DNA of 64,000 nucleotides from Streptococcus oricebi (GCF_017883985.1 NZ_PRDG01000006.1:48119-112118); one strand, 5' to 3'; counted from the stretch's first letter, positions 8,353-17,557 are shown. The notes: generated by a model not told the origin, from the sequence alone. Numbers and translations are program-made.

Positions 8353-9711
8353 ATGGATGAACGATTTTTAGAGAGCGCTGAGTTTTATCAGAAACGCTAT
8401 CATAATTTTTCAAGTATGCTAATCCTACCTAGCTGTTTGCTCTTCTTATTTGTCCTAGGCTTTGCTTTTCTAGCTAAAAAGGAGATTACTATTTCAAGCA
8501 AGGCTTCGATTGAGGCGAGTCGGGTGCTAGCCAACATTCAATCGACCAGCAGTAATCCGATTATTAGCAATCATTTGGCGGAAAACAAGGAAGTCAAAAA
8601 GGGTGACTTGCTCATCCAGTATCAGACGGATAATGAAGAGACCCAGCAGAATACACTGGCTAGCCAGTTAAATTCTTTAAGGAATCAAAAGACCCAACTG
8701 GAGTTGCTCAAGTCTAGCATTGAAGCTGGCCAAAATCAGTTTTCACAAGCGGATAGCTATGGTTATGAACAGAGTTTCAAGGACTATCAAAGCCAGATTA
8801 GTAGTCTGACCGACTCAGTCAACCAGCAAAATAGCAATATTGCTGCCCAGAATGCGGCTTCTACTAATTCACAGGCGGAATTAGGGGCCTTATTGACAGA
8901 GGCAGAAAATAAGCTAGCAGACTACCGCAATTTGAAAACGGCCATTCAAACGGACAAGGCCCTCTCTAGCACTAGCTCGCTCTATAGTCTTTATCAGACC
9001 TATGCCAAGCAGTTAGAGCAAGCAGAAGGGCGGCAGGCAGTAAAGGAGGAAATTCTCTCCCAAATCGAGGCTCAAATCAGCCAGTTGGAAGGGACTATTT
9101 CAAACTACCGCATCCAATATGCGGGCTCAGGAACCCAGCAAGCCTATACGGGTTCTTTAGCCAGTCAGTTGGCCTCGCTCAAGGCCCAACAATTAGCCAA
9201 GGTCAGTCAGGAGTTGACGGGTTTGACCCAGCAAATCTTGGAGGCTGAAAATAATCTCAAGCTCCAAGAGGGAATTACCCAGAAGGGACAAATTACTGCT
9301 GAAAGTGATGGCTTGTTGCACCTGAATTCTCAAGTGCTCGGCTCTACCTTGGTTCCAGAAGGAACCGTTCTAGCTCAACTTTACCCAGCTATTTCTAAGG
9401 AAAAGCAGGTCAAGATTGTGGCTCTGGTTTCTTCCAAGGACGTCTCCACTATTAAAAAGGGGGACAAGGTTCGTTTTATCACTCAAGACGATGCCAACAA
9501 GCAAATCACTCTTCACTCAGAAATCAGTAATATTGATACAAAGGCGACTGAAACAGAGTCAGGAAATTATTTTAGGGTCGAATGTGTTACAAATCTCACA
9601 CAAGACCAAGCAAATGTGTTAAAATATGGACTAGAGGGAAAATTTATCATGATTACGGGGCAAAAGACCTACTTTAGCTACTATCGCGATAAAATTTTTA
9701 ACCTAAATTAA
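8353..9711 (+). CDS. Peptide export accessory protein (ComB/BlpB-like, HlyD fold)
   Basis: A 452-residue membrane-anchored adaptor. One transmembrane helix lies near residues 22-42; an extracellular part follows with a lipoyl-like start (SNPIISNHLAENKEVKKGDLLIQYQ), a long coiled-coil (about 95-310, rich in Q, L, A) and a closing lipoyl/beta-barrel portion (GQITAESDGLLHLNSQVLG). It partners the C39 exporter. Spacing and strand show one operon: exporter, accessory, peptide. Length matches ComB-type proteins. Confidence 0.92.
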   Translation: MDERFLESAEFYQKRYHNFSSMLILPSCLLFLFVLGFAFLAKKEITISSKASIEASRVLANIQSTSSNPIISNHLAENKEVKKGDLLIQYQTDNEETQQNTLASQLNSLRNQKTQLELLKSSIEAGQNQFSQADSYGYEQSFKDYQSQISSLTDSVNQQNSNIAAQNAASTNSQAELGALLTEAENKLADYRNLKTAIQTDKALSSTSSLYSLYQTYAKQLEQAEGRQAVKEEILSQIEAQISQLEGTISNYRIQYAGSGTQQAYTGSLASQLASLKAQQLAKVSQELTGLTQQILEAENNLKLQEGITQKGQITAESDGLLHLNSQVLGSTLVPEGTVLAQLYPAISKEKQVKIVALVSSKDVSTIKKGDKVRFITQDDANKQITLHSEISNIDTKATETESGNYFRVECVTNLTQDQANVLKYGLEGKFIMITGQKTYFSYYRDKIFNLN

Positions 9712-9723
9712 GGAGAAAGCTTT

Positions 9724-9858
9724 ATGAAAAAAACAAACTTTGCAGCACTTGACAAATACCAAACCGTTAAAGACTTGAAAGAAGTCAAAGGTGGCTTCAC
9801 TTATCCAAAATGGGCATCTGATATGATTTACAGATACTGCCGTATGACTAGATGGTAA
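9724..9858 (+). CDS. Double-glycine peptide, probable pheromone or bacteriocin-like signal
   Basis: A 44-residue peptide with a double-glycine leader: residues 1-24 end in LKEVKGG, with the expected hydrophobic pattern (L18, V21). Cleavage after Gly24 yields the 20-residue product FTYPKWASDMIYRYCRMTRW, cationic, aromatic-rich and with a single Cys. AAGGAG lies 6 bases before the ATG. It sits between the dedicated exporter pair and the histidine kinase/regulator pair, the position expected of an inducing peptide. Not identical to any pheromone I recall. A role as bacteriocin cannot be excluded. Confidence 0.82.
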   Translation: MKKTNFAALDKYQTVKDLKEVKGGFTYPKWASDMIYRYCRMTRW

Positions 9859-9864
9859 AAACCA

Positions 9865-11186
9865 GTGCTGAATCATTTATTAGCTCTGGCTATGGTGCTA
9901 GTTGGTATTGTGAGCAATGTCTTGCCCTACCTCTTTATTAGCTGCCAATTAGACGATGAGTTTCAAAAGAAAATCTATCTGTTTTGGTCACTTGTTTTGG
10001 CCCTTATAATCGGAAGTATTTCCAATGGTTTTTACAGTACTATTTTTTCTATTTTTTACTTTATCGTCTTTTATTTTATACTAAAGAAAAAGAGGGCTAG
10101 TTCTCTCTTTTTCGCCCTTTATATTTCACTTACCTATGAAACCTTTCGCTATTTTTTAAATAGTATCACCTTTCGGGTATTTAATGTCACTGATTTAAAT
10201 CTTTTTAGCGCACAAATCTACTTTATGACTCTTTGTCTGCTCATTATCCTGCTGAATAATCTCATGTTCCGTTACATCAGGCTTGATTTTCCCTTACTGG
10301 AGACAGATGAGTTTGCCAAGGTTTTGCGCAATTCTAACCTGGTCTTTGGGACCCTCTTTCTCTTTAAGACGATTGTCTCTATTCTGGGCTTTTTCAAGGT
10401 TTCCTTTGAGGCTCAGTTCGATACGACCTTGTCACTTTTAATCTTGGTCGGCTATGTCGGGACCCTTCTTTACATCAAGAGCGAGCAGGAGCGTTATTTT
10501 GCGCGCAAGGACATGGAGGAGAAGAAATCAGAAATTCGCAATCTCAATCAGTATGTTGATAAGCTAGGCCATCTCTATGATGAGATTCGTGGTTTTCGTC
10601 ATGACTTTGCGGGGATTGTGTCCAGTCTGGGTCCAGCTATTCAAGAAAGGGACCTGGCAGGTATCGAAAAAATCTATGACAAGGCCTTGGTCAAGACCAA
10701 TCTAGAGCTTCAAAAGGAAGACTATCGCTTCTTTGATTTGAAAAATGTGGAAGATCTGGCTGTTCGGGGGGCTTTGGCCAACCATATCCTCAAGGCCGAG
10801 CGGGAGCATATTGACTTGCGGCTGGAGATTACCAATACCATTCCGACCTTGGAAGTTTCTATGCTCGAAGTCATTCGGATGACCAATATCATTTTGAACA
10901 ATGCCTTGGAGGCTGCTAGAGAGACCCCCATCCGGTGGTGGATGTGGCCTTGATTGCTAGTAAGGATGAGGTTCTCTTTATCGTGAGAAATAATCGTCCA
11001 GCCCTGGAGCTAGACCAGCGGAAAATCTGGGAACGGGGTTATTCTAGCAAGGGACGTAATCGTGGTCTAGGTCTGTCTAATTTGTTGGAGCTTGTCCACG
11101 AATTTGACAATGTTAGCCTCAATACAGAGGTCGGACCAGACAGCTTTAGTCAGACACTTATTTTTAAACCGAAGGGAGCTTACTAG
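9865..11186 (+). pseudogene. Quorum-sensing histidine kinase (BlpH/ComD-like, HPK10), frameshifted at a C5 tract
   Basis: Membrane sensor kinase with about six to seven hydrophobic segments (residues 1-210), a coiled-coil and the HPK10 phosphoacceptor motif FRHDF (His246). The ATPase part begins normally with the N-box (NIILNNALEAARET) but the frame closes at 10953. The rest (VVDVALIASKDEVLFIVRNN, then GLGLSNLLELV, the G-box) continues in the +1 frame to 11186. The break is at CCCCC (10925-10929): one more C would restore TPHPVVDVAL. GTG at 9865 is the likely start; ATG at 9892 is an alternative. Either phase variation, a disabled kinase, or a sequencing error. Confidence 0.85.
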
Positions 11187-11939
11187 ATGAATATCACAAT
11201 TTTAGAAGATACCTTAGAGCATCAGGTTCGGTTAGAGAGCTTGTTGCAAAAGCTGGGTAAGGAAATGAGAATTCCTTTGCGTTTTCGGACCACAGGAAAG
11301 ATTTCGGAGTTTGAGGAATCCCTTAGTGGGGACCGCTCCCATCACCTGTATTTTCTGGATTTGGACCTGCATGGAGAGAAGGAAAAGGGCTTGGAAATGG
11401 CCCAACTGATTCGTAAGAATAATCCCTATGCCCTGATTGTCTTTGTGACAACCATGTCCGAGTATGCCCCCTTAACCTATCGCTATCATGTGTCTGCCCT
11501 AGACTTTATTGCAAAAGATGGGGAGGATTATGAGGAGAAGGTGGCCTCCTGCCTCAAGCATGCGGTCAGCCAGCTGCAGATTGCTGAAGGCCAGCATCCA
11601 GACCTGCTCCAATATGTTCACCGGGGCCGGATGGAGTTGAAGATTCCCTACGATGATATTTTTTATATTGAGACCACTCCAATTTCTCATAAGTTACTGG
11701 TTCAAGGCCGCCATTGTCGCAATGAATTTTATGGTAGTCTGTCTGAGCTGGTCAAGTGTGACCAGGAGGATCATTTGACCAAGGTCAACCGCTCAGCGGT
11801 GGTCAACTTTAAAAATATCCGAGAATATGATTCGCGCAAGGGGGAAATTATCTTTTATGATGGGACAACCTATCCCTTGTCTTCTCGTTATGCCAAGGCC
11901 CTGCGGGCCTACCTAAAGGCGAGACAAACAGCAGAATAA
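11187..11939 (+). CDS. LytTR response regulator (BlpR/ComE family)
   Basis: A 250-residue DNA-binding regulator. The receiver domain (about 1-125) has the acidic start ILEDT, phosphoacceptor Asp58 in YFLDLDL and a TT signature (VFVTTMSEYAP). The C-terminal LytTR domain (about 145-245) includes MELKIPYDDIFYIETTPISHKLLV and HLTKVNRSAVVNFKNI. LytTR proteins bind paired direct repeats two turns apart, matching the boxes at 5621-5650. The ATG immediately follows the kinase stop. It is intact even though the kinase frame is broken. Confidence 0.93.
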   Translation: MNITILEDTLEHQVRLESLLQKLGKEMRIPLRFRTTGKISEFEESLSGDRSHHLYFLDLDLHGEKEKGLEMAQLIRKNNPYALIVFVTTMSEYAPLTYRYHVSALDFIAKDGEDYEEKVASCLKHAVSQLQIAEGQHPDLLQYVHRGRMELKIPYDDIFYIETTPISHKLLVQGRHCRNEFYGSLSELVKCDQEDHLTKVNRSAVVNFKNIREYDSRKGEIIFYDGTTYPLSSRYAKALRAYLKARQTAE

Positions 11940-12049
11940 GGATAAATCTTTAAGCTAGAAGGTCAAAGGCTAGCCTGTCTTATACAACTTTCTCTTCATT
12001 TTGGAAGGAAAAGGAGATTAAGGAGCTTGAGACAAGCTGTATCAGTTAA

Positions 12050-12085
12050 AAAAAAAGAGAAGCACTTAGTGCTTCTCTTTTTTTT
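12050..12085 (+). terminator. Terminator of the quorum-sensing operon
   Basis: AGAGAAGCAC and GTGCTTCTCT pair around TTA, flanked by A and T tracts, so it can act on either strand. It is 110 bases after the regulator gene. Confidence 0.9.
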
Positions 12086-12316
12086 CTGGAACAACCAAAC
12101 TAGGGCTGGCAAATAGGTCATTTGGGAGAAATAAAAGGAACAGAAATTGAGTAGGAGTTGGCTTCAAATTGCTTGATTTAGGCTAGATAGCTGGCCTAGT
12201 TCATTTTAAAGTCTAAGAGAGGGGTAAATCGGCTGAGACATTTGACCAGGGGATGTCACCCCTTTTTTTCAAGATTTGGTCTGGAAATATTGTATAATGG
12301 GAGAAAGAGGTGACCT
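12086..12316. other. Intergenic region with short terminator and promoter for the biosynthetic operon
   Basis: GGGG-ATGTCA-CCCC plus seven Ts at 12249-12269 is a small intrinsic terminator with no gene assigned before it; an unannotated short RNA could end there. TATAAT at 12293-12298 gives a plausible start 10-15 bases before the glycosyltransferase ATG. No convincing -35 is seen. No TetR-type palindrome like that at 18121 is found here. Confidence 0.5.
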
Positions 12317-13588
12317 ATGGAAAAAATAAAAATTGATGTTTTGGCGGTTCCCTTGAGTGGCCACCTATATCCCTTGATGGATTTGGTAGCCCCTCTGTTA
12401 AAGGATCCCCGCTTTCAGATTCGACTTTTTACAGGGGTCAAAAAGATTCCCCTGGCCCAGGCGGTAGGTTTTGAAACGGTAACCATCTTTCCAGATGACC
12501 CAGAACGGGTAGAGCGGGTGGCTAACAATCCAGCCCAGCTAAATCCTTGGACGGCCTTCCAGCAGTTATCAGCTAGCTTTGACCTAATCAATGAGCTGTC
12601 TGATGATCTCTTACAGGAATGGCAAGTCAATCGGCCGGATTTGGTTATTGCGGACTTCATCACCCTATCACCAGCCCTGGTTTGTAGGCAATTGGGCATT
12701 CCCTGGATAACCAGTATGGCAACCCAGTTTGCCCTGGAGAGCAAGGATGGACCTCCCTGCTTTTTTGGGGGCTGGACTGACCGGCCTAGTTTCTGGATTC
12801 GGCTTAGGAATGCCTTGGGCCGAAAGTTAACTCGTGGGACCAAGAGATTGGTCTTTTGGGGCCTTTACTCCAAGCTTAAACGCTATCAAATCAAGCTCTA
12901 TAATGAGCGAGGAGAAGAGAATATTTACTCTCCCTATTCGATTTTAGGCTTGGGTATGGAGGAGGTGGAGCTAAAATCAGGCTTTCCAGCCCACTATCGC
13001 TGGGCTGGTCCCTGCTGTGCCTCCTTTGAAAATCCAGTGGACTTCCATCTGGATTTGGAGCGGATTTCCAAGAAAAAGGTCCTGGTGTCCTGTGGGACCC
13101 AGTTGCTCTGGGGCAAGGACAATCTAGTGGCCCTGGCCCAGAATTTAGCTGACAAGTTTCCAGACTATCATTTTGTTGTGACCCTAGGAAATAGTGAAAG
13201 GAGGGGGATGCCGCCAGAGGAGGTCAGGCCCAATCTGACGGTAGTAGCCTATCTGCCCTATAGTTTTTATCTAGCTAAGTTTGATTATGTGATTCACCAT
13301 GGGGGAGCAGGGGTCTTTTATAATTGTATCGAGGCTTGTAAGCCAGCCTTGATTTTGCCCCATGACTATGATCAGGCTGACTATGCGGTCCGGGGTCAGG
13401 AAGCCCAGATAGCTTATGTGGCTTCCAAGGATCGGCCCAGTCAGATTGAAAGTCAGTTTAAGCGACTGATTGAAAGAAGGGACTGGAGCCAGCTAGAAGA
13501 GCTGAGCCAGACCTATCAGACCTACCAGGCCAGCCAGATTTTGCTGGAGGAAATTGAAAGAATCCTAGGAGAAGGGAGGACGAGATGA
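12317..13588 (+). CDS. GT1/MGT-like family glycosyltransferase
   Basis: A 423-residue glycosyltransferase resembling those acting on macrolides, flavonoids and lipids. The N-terminal acceptor half starts with IDVLAVPLSGHLYPLMDLVAPL. The C-terminal donor half has VSCGTQ and the donor-binding motif VIHHGGAGVFYNCIEACKPALILPHDYDQADYA, where HHGGAG is the diagnostic diphosphate-binding piece. There is no signal peptide. AGGTGA precedes the ATG. It overlaps the next gene by 4 bases (ATGA), so it is translationally coupled to the four following genes. Acceptor is presumably the product of those enzymes (inference). Confidence 0.88.
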   Translation: MEKIKIDVLAVPLSGHLYPLMDLVAPLLKDPRFQIRLFTGVKKIPLAQAVGFETVTIFPDDPERVERVANNPAQLNPWTAFQQLSASFDLINELSDDLLQEWQVNRPDLVIADFITLSPALVCRQLGIPWITSMATQFALESKDGPPCFFGGWTDRPSFWIRLRNALGRKLTRGTKRLVFWGLYSKLKRYQIKLYNERGEENIYSPYSILGLGMEEVELKSGFPAHYRWAGPCCASFENPVDFHLDLERISKKKVLVSCGTQLLWGKDNLVALAQNLADKFPDYHFVVTLGNSERRGMPPEEVRPNLTVVAYLPYSFYLAKFDYVIHHGGAGVFYNCIEACKPALILPHDYDQADYAVRGQEAQIAYVASKDRPSQIESQFKRLIERRDWSQLEELSQTYQTYQASQILLEEIERILGEGRTR

Positions 13589-14565
13589 AGGTATTAGTAA
13601 CAGGAGCAACCGGTTTTTTGGGGGGCTATGTCATCAAAGAGTTGCTAGGGAGAGGATATGAGGTTAGGGCTTTTGGCCGCAATCAGGAGCTTGGCCAGGC
13701 CCTCATCAAAGAGGGAGTGGACTTTGTTTCAGGGGACTTTACCAAGGAGGCTGAAATCATGGCAGCCTGCCAGGGCATGGATGCAGTGGTCCATGCAGGA
13801 GCCCTGTCTACTATCTGGGGCCCCTGGTCAGACTTTTATCAGGCCAATGTCTATGGGACCCAGCTGGTACTTAAGGCCTGTATGGAGCATGGGATAAAGC
13901 GTCTGGTCTATATCTCCTCTCCTAGTATTTATGCAGCAGCCAAGGACCAACTAGGGATTAAGGAGACAGATGCTCCCCAGGAAAATAATCTTAATAATTA
14001 CATCAAGAGTAAACTAATGGCTGAGCGCCTGATAAAAAATTGCCCCCAAATTCCCAGCATTGTTCTCCGACCTCGGGGCCTCTTTGGAATCGGAGATAAC
14101 AGTATTCTGCCTCGGGTCTTGGCCATGAGTCAAAGGCTGGGTCTGCCCCTATTAAAAGGGGGTCAGCAGCTGATGGATATGACCTGCGTTGAAAATGTAG
14201 CCCTAGCGATTGCCCTGGCCTTGGAGGCCAAGGACGAGGCGGTCGGTCAGATTTACAATATCACCAATGGAGAGCCCAGGACCTTTAAGTCCTTACTTGA
14301 TGAGCTTTTAGACGGCCTAGGCCAAGAAAAACGCTATTTGAGGCTACCCGCTGGTTTAATCGGCTTTTTTGCTAGTAGTCTTGAAGGTTTTTATCGGCTT
14401 TTTCAGCTGAAAAAAGAGCCCCCTCTGACTCGCTATAGCTATTACCTACTCCGCTACAGCCAGACCTTGGACATCAGCAAGGCCCAGGAGGATTTGGGCT
14501 ATGAACCTCGGATGAGCCTAAGTGAAGGGATTGAAAACTATGTCAAACATTATCGAGAGTCTTGA
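13585..14565 (+). CDS. NAD-dependent epimerase/dehydratase family reductase (3-beta-HSD/OleD-like)
   Basis: A 326-residue extended short-chain dehydrogenase. It shows the Rossmann motif VTGATGFLGGYV at residues 4-15, the HAGALSTIWG segment, catalytic Ser in VYISSPSIY, and the YIKSK (YxxxK) catalytic pair. Overall it resembles 3-beta-hydroxysteroid dehydrogenase and OleD-type reductases, which reduce a beta-keto acyl product. Next to a ketosynthase III this suggests ketone reduction in the same pathway. It overlaps genes on both sides. Sugar epimerase remains possible. Confidence 0.85.
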   Translation: MKVLVTGATGFLGGYVIKELLGRGYEVRAFGRNQELGQALIKEGVDFVSGDFTKEAEIMAACQGMDAVVHAGALSTIWGPWSDFYQANVYGTQLVLKACMEHGIKRLVYISSPSIYAAAKDQLGIKETDAPQENNLNNYIKSKLMAERLIKNCPQIPSIVLRPRGLFGIGDNSILPRVLAMSQRLGLPLLKGGQQLMDMTCVENVALAIALALEAKDEAVGQIYNITNGEPRTFKSLLDELLDGLGQEKRYLRLPAGLIGFFASSLEGFYRLFQLKKEPPLTRYSYYLLRYSQTLDISKAQEDLGYEPRMSLSEGIENYVKHYRES

Positions 14566-15343
14566 TTATTTTCCTGCTGGCTACTGCAAGGGCCAGTTGG
14601 CCAGCCTTTTTAAAGGGCAAGCCAGGCAGGAGCTTACCTTTCCGGCCGGTGTTTTCCTGATCAAGCATAGAGACTTGGGCTATATCCTATACGATACGGG
14701 TTATTCGCTGGCTATTAAAAAAACCAGTCTCAAGTATTTTTTCTATCGTTTAGCTACACCGATTGAGCTTGAAGAAGAGGACCAGATTGACCACTTGCTA
14801 GAAGCTAAGGGAATTAAACCTGAGCAGATCTCCTATCTAATCTTGTCTCATCTTCATCCCGATCACATTGGAGGATCCAGTCTTTTTCCTAAGGCTCGCT
14901 TTATCCTGACCCAAGAGGCCTATGAGACCTATCGGGCTCCGCGTTTTAGGGATTTGGTCTTTAAGGAATTTTTGCCGGCTGATTTTGAGGACCGTCTCTG
15001 GCTGGTCCAAGCGGAGCAGGAAGAGCCAGTCTTTCCCTACTGTCCTAGCTTAGATTTGTTTGGTGATGGCAGTATTTATCTGGCTTCCCTAGATGGGCAT
15101 GCCAGGGGCCAGGCCTGCCTCTTTCTACCCGAGCACAAGCTCATGATTGCAGCGGACCTAACCTGGGGAATGGATCTTTTAGCCTATAGTGAACAGATGC
15201 GTCTGCTGCCCAGACTCATTCAGGAGAATCAGGCCAGTTATTTTAGCTCAATCAAGCTCCTGCGTCGGGTCCTATCCGACCAGATTCAAGTGGTGGTTAG
15301 TCATGATCCGGTGGAGAGAATAGAGAGGATTTTATATGAATAA
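14540..15343 (+). CDS. Metallo-beta-lactamase-fold hydrolase (lactonase-like)
   Basis: A 267-residue MBL-fold protein with the dinuclear-metal motif HLHPDH at 104-109, downstream His in SLDGHARG, Asp in IAADLTW and a C-terminal His in VVSHDP. The arrangement resembles AHL-lactonase-type enzymes acting on esters, thioesters or lactones. In this operon it could release the acyl product from a carrier or open a lactone (inference). ATG 14540 is chosen; it overlaps the reductase gene by 26 bases, and an in-frame GTG lies at 14522. It overlaps the next gene by 8 bases. Confidence 0.86.
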   Translation: MSNIIESLDYFPAGYCKGQLASLFKGQARQELTFPAGVFLIKHRDLGYILYDTGYSLAIKKTSLKYFFYRLATPIELEEEDQIDHLLEAKGIKPEQISYLILSHLHPDHIGGSSLFPKARFILTQEAYETYRAPRFRDLVFKEFLPADFEDRLWLVQAEQEEPVFPYCPSLDLFGDGSIYLASLDGHARGQACLFLPEHKLMIAADLTWGMDLLAYSEQMRLLPRLIQENQASYFSSIKLLRRVLSDQIQVVVSHDPVERIERILYE

Positions 15344-16601
15344 AGGGGTCTTTCTAAAAAACTTTATAGCCACCAGGTGGTTTCATAAATTTAAGAGCCG
15401 TCAGGGCCTAGAAGCCTATCAGCAGCGAGAGTTGGCCAAATATCAGCAGTTTCTAGAGAGTCACTCTCCCTATTTTAGGCAGGGGATTCCAGCAGATTTT
15501 AAGACCATGAATAAGGCCTTTATGATGGAAAACTTCAACCAGCTCAATACCCTGGGAGTGGATCGTGACCAGGCCCTAAATCTCGCCCTAGAGAGTGAAA
15601 GGACCAGGGATTTTTCGGTCCTGCAAGGCCAGGTTGCTGTCGGCCTATCCTCCGGGACCTCCGGCCATCGAGGCCTCTTTATCACGAGCGAGAAGGAGAG
15701 GTCCATGTGGGCAGCGGCTATCTTGGCTAAGATGTTGCCCAAGGGACACTTGCTGGGTCATAAAATTGCTTTTTTCCTACGGGCGGACAATGAGCTCTAC
15801 CAGACCATCAACTCTTTTTTTATCCAGCTCAAGTATTTTGATATTTTTCAGGATATGGAGGCCCATATCGAGGAGCTGAATCGCTACCAGCCCAGCATCA
15901 TTGTTGCGCCAGCCTCAATCCTTTTGGACCTGAGCCGAAGGATTTTAAGTCGGGAGTTACAGCTCAAGCCCCAAAAGCTGGTGGCAGTAGCTGAAATCTT
16001 GGAAGAGGCAGATGGTAAAAAGATTGCCCAGGCCTTTGGGCTAGACCATGTTGATCAGGTCTATCAGGCCACCGAGGGCTTTTTAGCCACTAGCTGCGCC
16101 TATGGCCAGCTCCATCTCAATGAAGACATTATCTTTGTTGACAAGCACTATCTGGACCAGCACCGTTTCTATCCGATTATTACGGATTTTAAACGGACCT
16201 CCCAGCCTATTTTTCGCTATGAACTTAATGATATTTTAGTAGAAAATAAGGAACCCTGCCCCTGTGGTTCGCTCTTTACTCGGATTGACAAAATTGAGGG
16301 GCGCTCGGATGATATCTTTTATTTTCAGGGCTTGGATCAGCAGCCGGTGCCTATCTTTCCTGACTTTATCAGACGCTGCCTGCTCTTTGTTGAGGGTATC
16401 ACTGATTATCAGGTCAGGCAGCATTCTGAAAGCCACTTAGAGGTCTGTCTGGCTCCTAGAAATCCAGCCTATGAGGCTGCCATTGAAGAGCAGTTTGCCT
16501 TACTGGCCCAAGAAAAGGCCTTTGTCAAACCCCGTCTAACATTTTCAGACTATGTCCGCAATCGCAAGGTTAAGCTGAAGCGAGTGGAGAGAATCAAGTA
16601 A
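15336..16601 (+). CDS. Adenylate-forming enzyme, PaaK/CoF-synthetase-related
   Basis: A 421-residue member of the F390/coenzyme-F synthetase-related branch of the adenylate-forming superfamily. The phosphate-binding loop LSSGTSGHRG, the YQATEGF motif (residues 246-252, corresponding to A5) and the RYELNDI segment are visible, with a CPCG cysteine pair. It likely activates a carboxylate as acyl-adenylate; the acceptor (CoA, carrier protein or intramolecular hydroxyl) is unknown. The C-terminal domain is short and Arg/Lys-rich. It is translationally coupled to the hydrolase gene and 11 bases from the ketosynthase gene. Confidence 0.82.
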   Translation: MNKGVFLKNFIATRWFHKFKSRQGLEAYQQRELAKYQQFLESHSPYFRQGIPADFKTMNKAFMMENFNQLNTLGVDRDQALNLALESERTRDFSVLQGQVAVGLSSGTSGHRGLFITSEKERSMWAAAILAKMLPKGHLLGHKIAFFLRADNELYQTINSFFIQLKYFDIFQDMEAHIEELNRYQPSIIVAPASILLDLSRRILSRELQLKPQKLVAVAEILEEADGKKIAQAFGLDHVDQVYQATEGFLATSCAYGQLHLNEDIIFVDKHYLDQHRFYPIITDFKRTSQPIFRYELNDILVENKEPCPCGSLFTRIDKIEGRSDDIFYFQGLDQQPVPIFPDFIRRCLLFVEGITDYQVRQHSESHLEVCLAPRNPAYEAAIEEQFALLAQEKAFVKPRLTFSDYVRNRKVKLKRVERIK

Positions 16602-16612
16602 AGGAGAAGCTT

Positions 16613-17557
16613 ATGAAAACCGTTAAAAATCACTTTAAAATCCTAGGCTATGGGACTTACCTGCCCCAGCATACTATAAAATTTAAAAATCAAACCCGCT
16701 ATCGGGTCTTGGAAGGAGAGGAGGGGCAGCTTGATTTGGCTCAAAAGGCCATAGAAAAAGCCTTGCAAAAAGCAGGCTTGAAAATGGCTGATATCGACTG
16801 TCTCATCTCAGCTAGTGCGGTTGGCGTCCAGCCTATTCCTTGTACAGCAGCCTTGATTCATGAACGAGTAGCCAAGGGTTTAAGTATCCCAGCCATGGAC
16901 ATCAATACGACCTGTACTAGCTTTATCTCGGCCCTGTCCACCATGTCCTACCTCTTGGAAGCTGGAGCCTATCAACGCCTCCTCATCGTTTCCAGCGAGG
17001 TGGGCAGTCTAGGCTTAAATCCGCAACAAAAAGAAAGCTACGAGCTTTTTAGCGATGGCGCAGCTGCTTTTATCTTTGAGCGGACCCAGACCGAGCAAGG
17101 CTTGATTGATAGCCTCCAGCATACCTGGTCAGAAGGGGCCCATGATACAGAAATTCGGGCAGGCTTGACCGCCTACCATCCTAGAGAGTACAACGAAAAA
17201 ACCAAGGCAGATTTCATGTTTGACATGAAGGGCAAGAAAATCCTGCTTTTATCTGCTGGTAAAATTCCGGCTATGTTTCAAGAATTTCAAGATCAGCTAG
17301 AAGCCAGCCTGGATGATTTGGACTACATTATCCCTCATCAGGCCAGCCGAGCCCTGGACTTAATCATGGGAAAACTAGGTATTCCCAAGTCTAAGTACCT
17401 CAATCTTGTCGCTGACTACGGCAATATGGTTTCCGTATCGGTTCCCTTTGGTCTGGCCTATGCCTTGGACCAGGGTCTAGTCAAGGAAGGGCAGACCATA
17501 GCCCTGATGGGGACGGCTGCCGGCATGACTGTTAATATGCTAGCCCTAAAACTCTAG
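16613..17557 (+). CDS. Ketosynthase III-type (FabH/OleA-like) condensing enzyme
   Basis: A 314-residue thiolase-fold condensing enzyme. The Cys-His-Asn triad of the KAS III family is intact: Cys101 (DINTTCTSF), His242 (IPHQAS) and Asn271 (DYGNMVS). It is unlikely to be the housekeeping FabH because it belongs to a separate operon with a glycosyltransferase and adenylating enzyme. It would perform a decarboxylative or head-to-head condensation of acyl groups. AAAGGAG precedes the ATG. Its stop overlaps the convergent TetR gene by 4 bases. Confidence 0.9.
   Translation: MKTVKNHFKILGYGTYLPQHTIKFKNQTRYRVLEGEEGQLDLAQKAIEKALQKAGLKMADIDCLISASAVGVQPIPCTAALIHERVAKGLSIPAMDINTTCTSFISALSTMSYLLEAGAYQRLLIVSSEVGSLGLNPQQKESYELFSDGAAAFIFERTQTEQGLIDSLQHTWSEGAHDTEIRAGLTAYHPREYNEKTKADFMFDMKGKKILLLSAGKIPAMFQEFQDQLEASLDDLDYIIPHQASRALDLIMGKLGIPKSKYLNLVADYGNMVSVSVPFGLAYALDQGLVKEGQTIALMGTAAGMTVNMLALKL

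Noticed and set aside
12317..17557. Calling the cluster a canonical OleABCD olefin pathway
   Set aside because: No alpha/beta-hydrolase OleB and no typical OleC; the ligase is PaaK/F390-related and a glycosyltransferase is added, so only a loose analogy holds.
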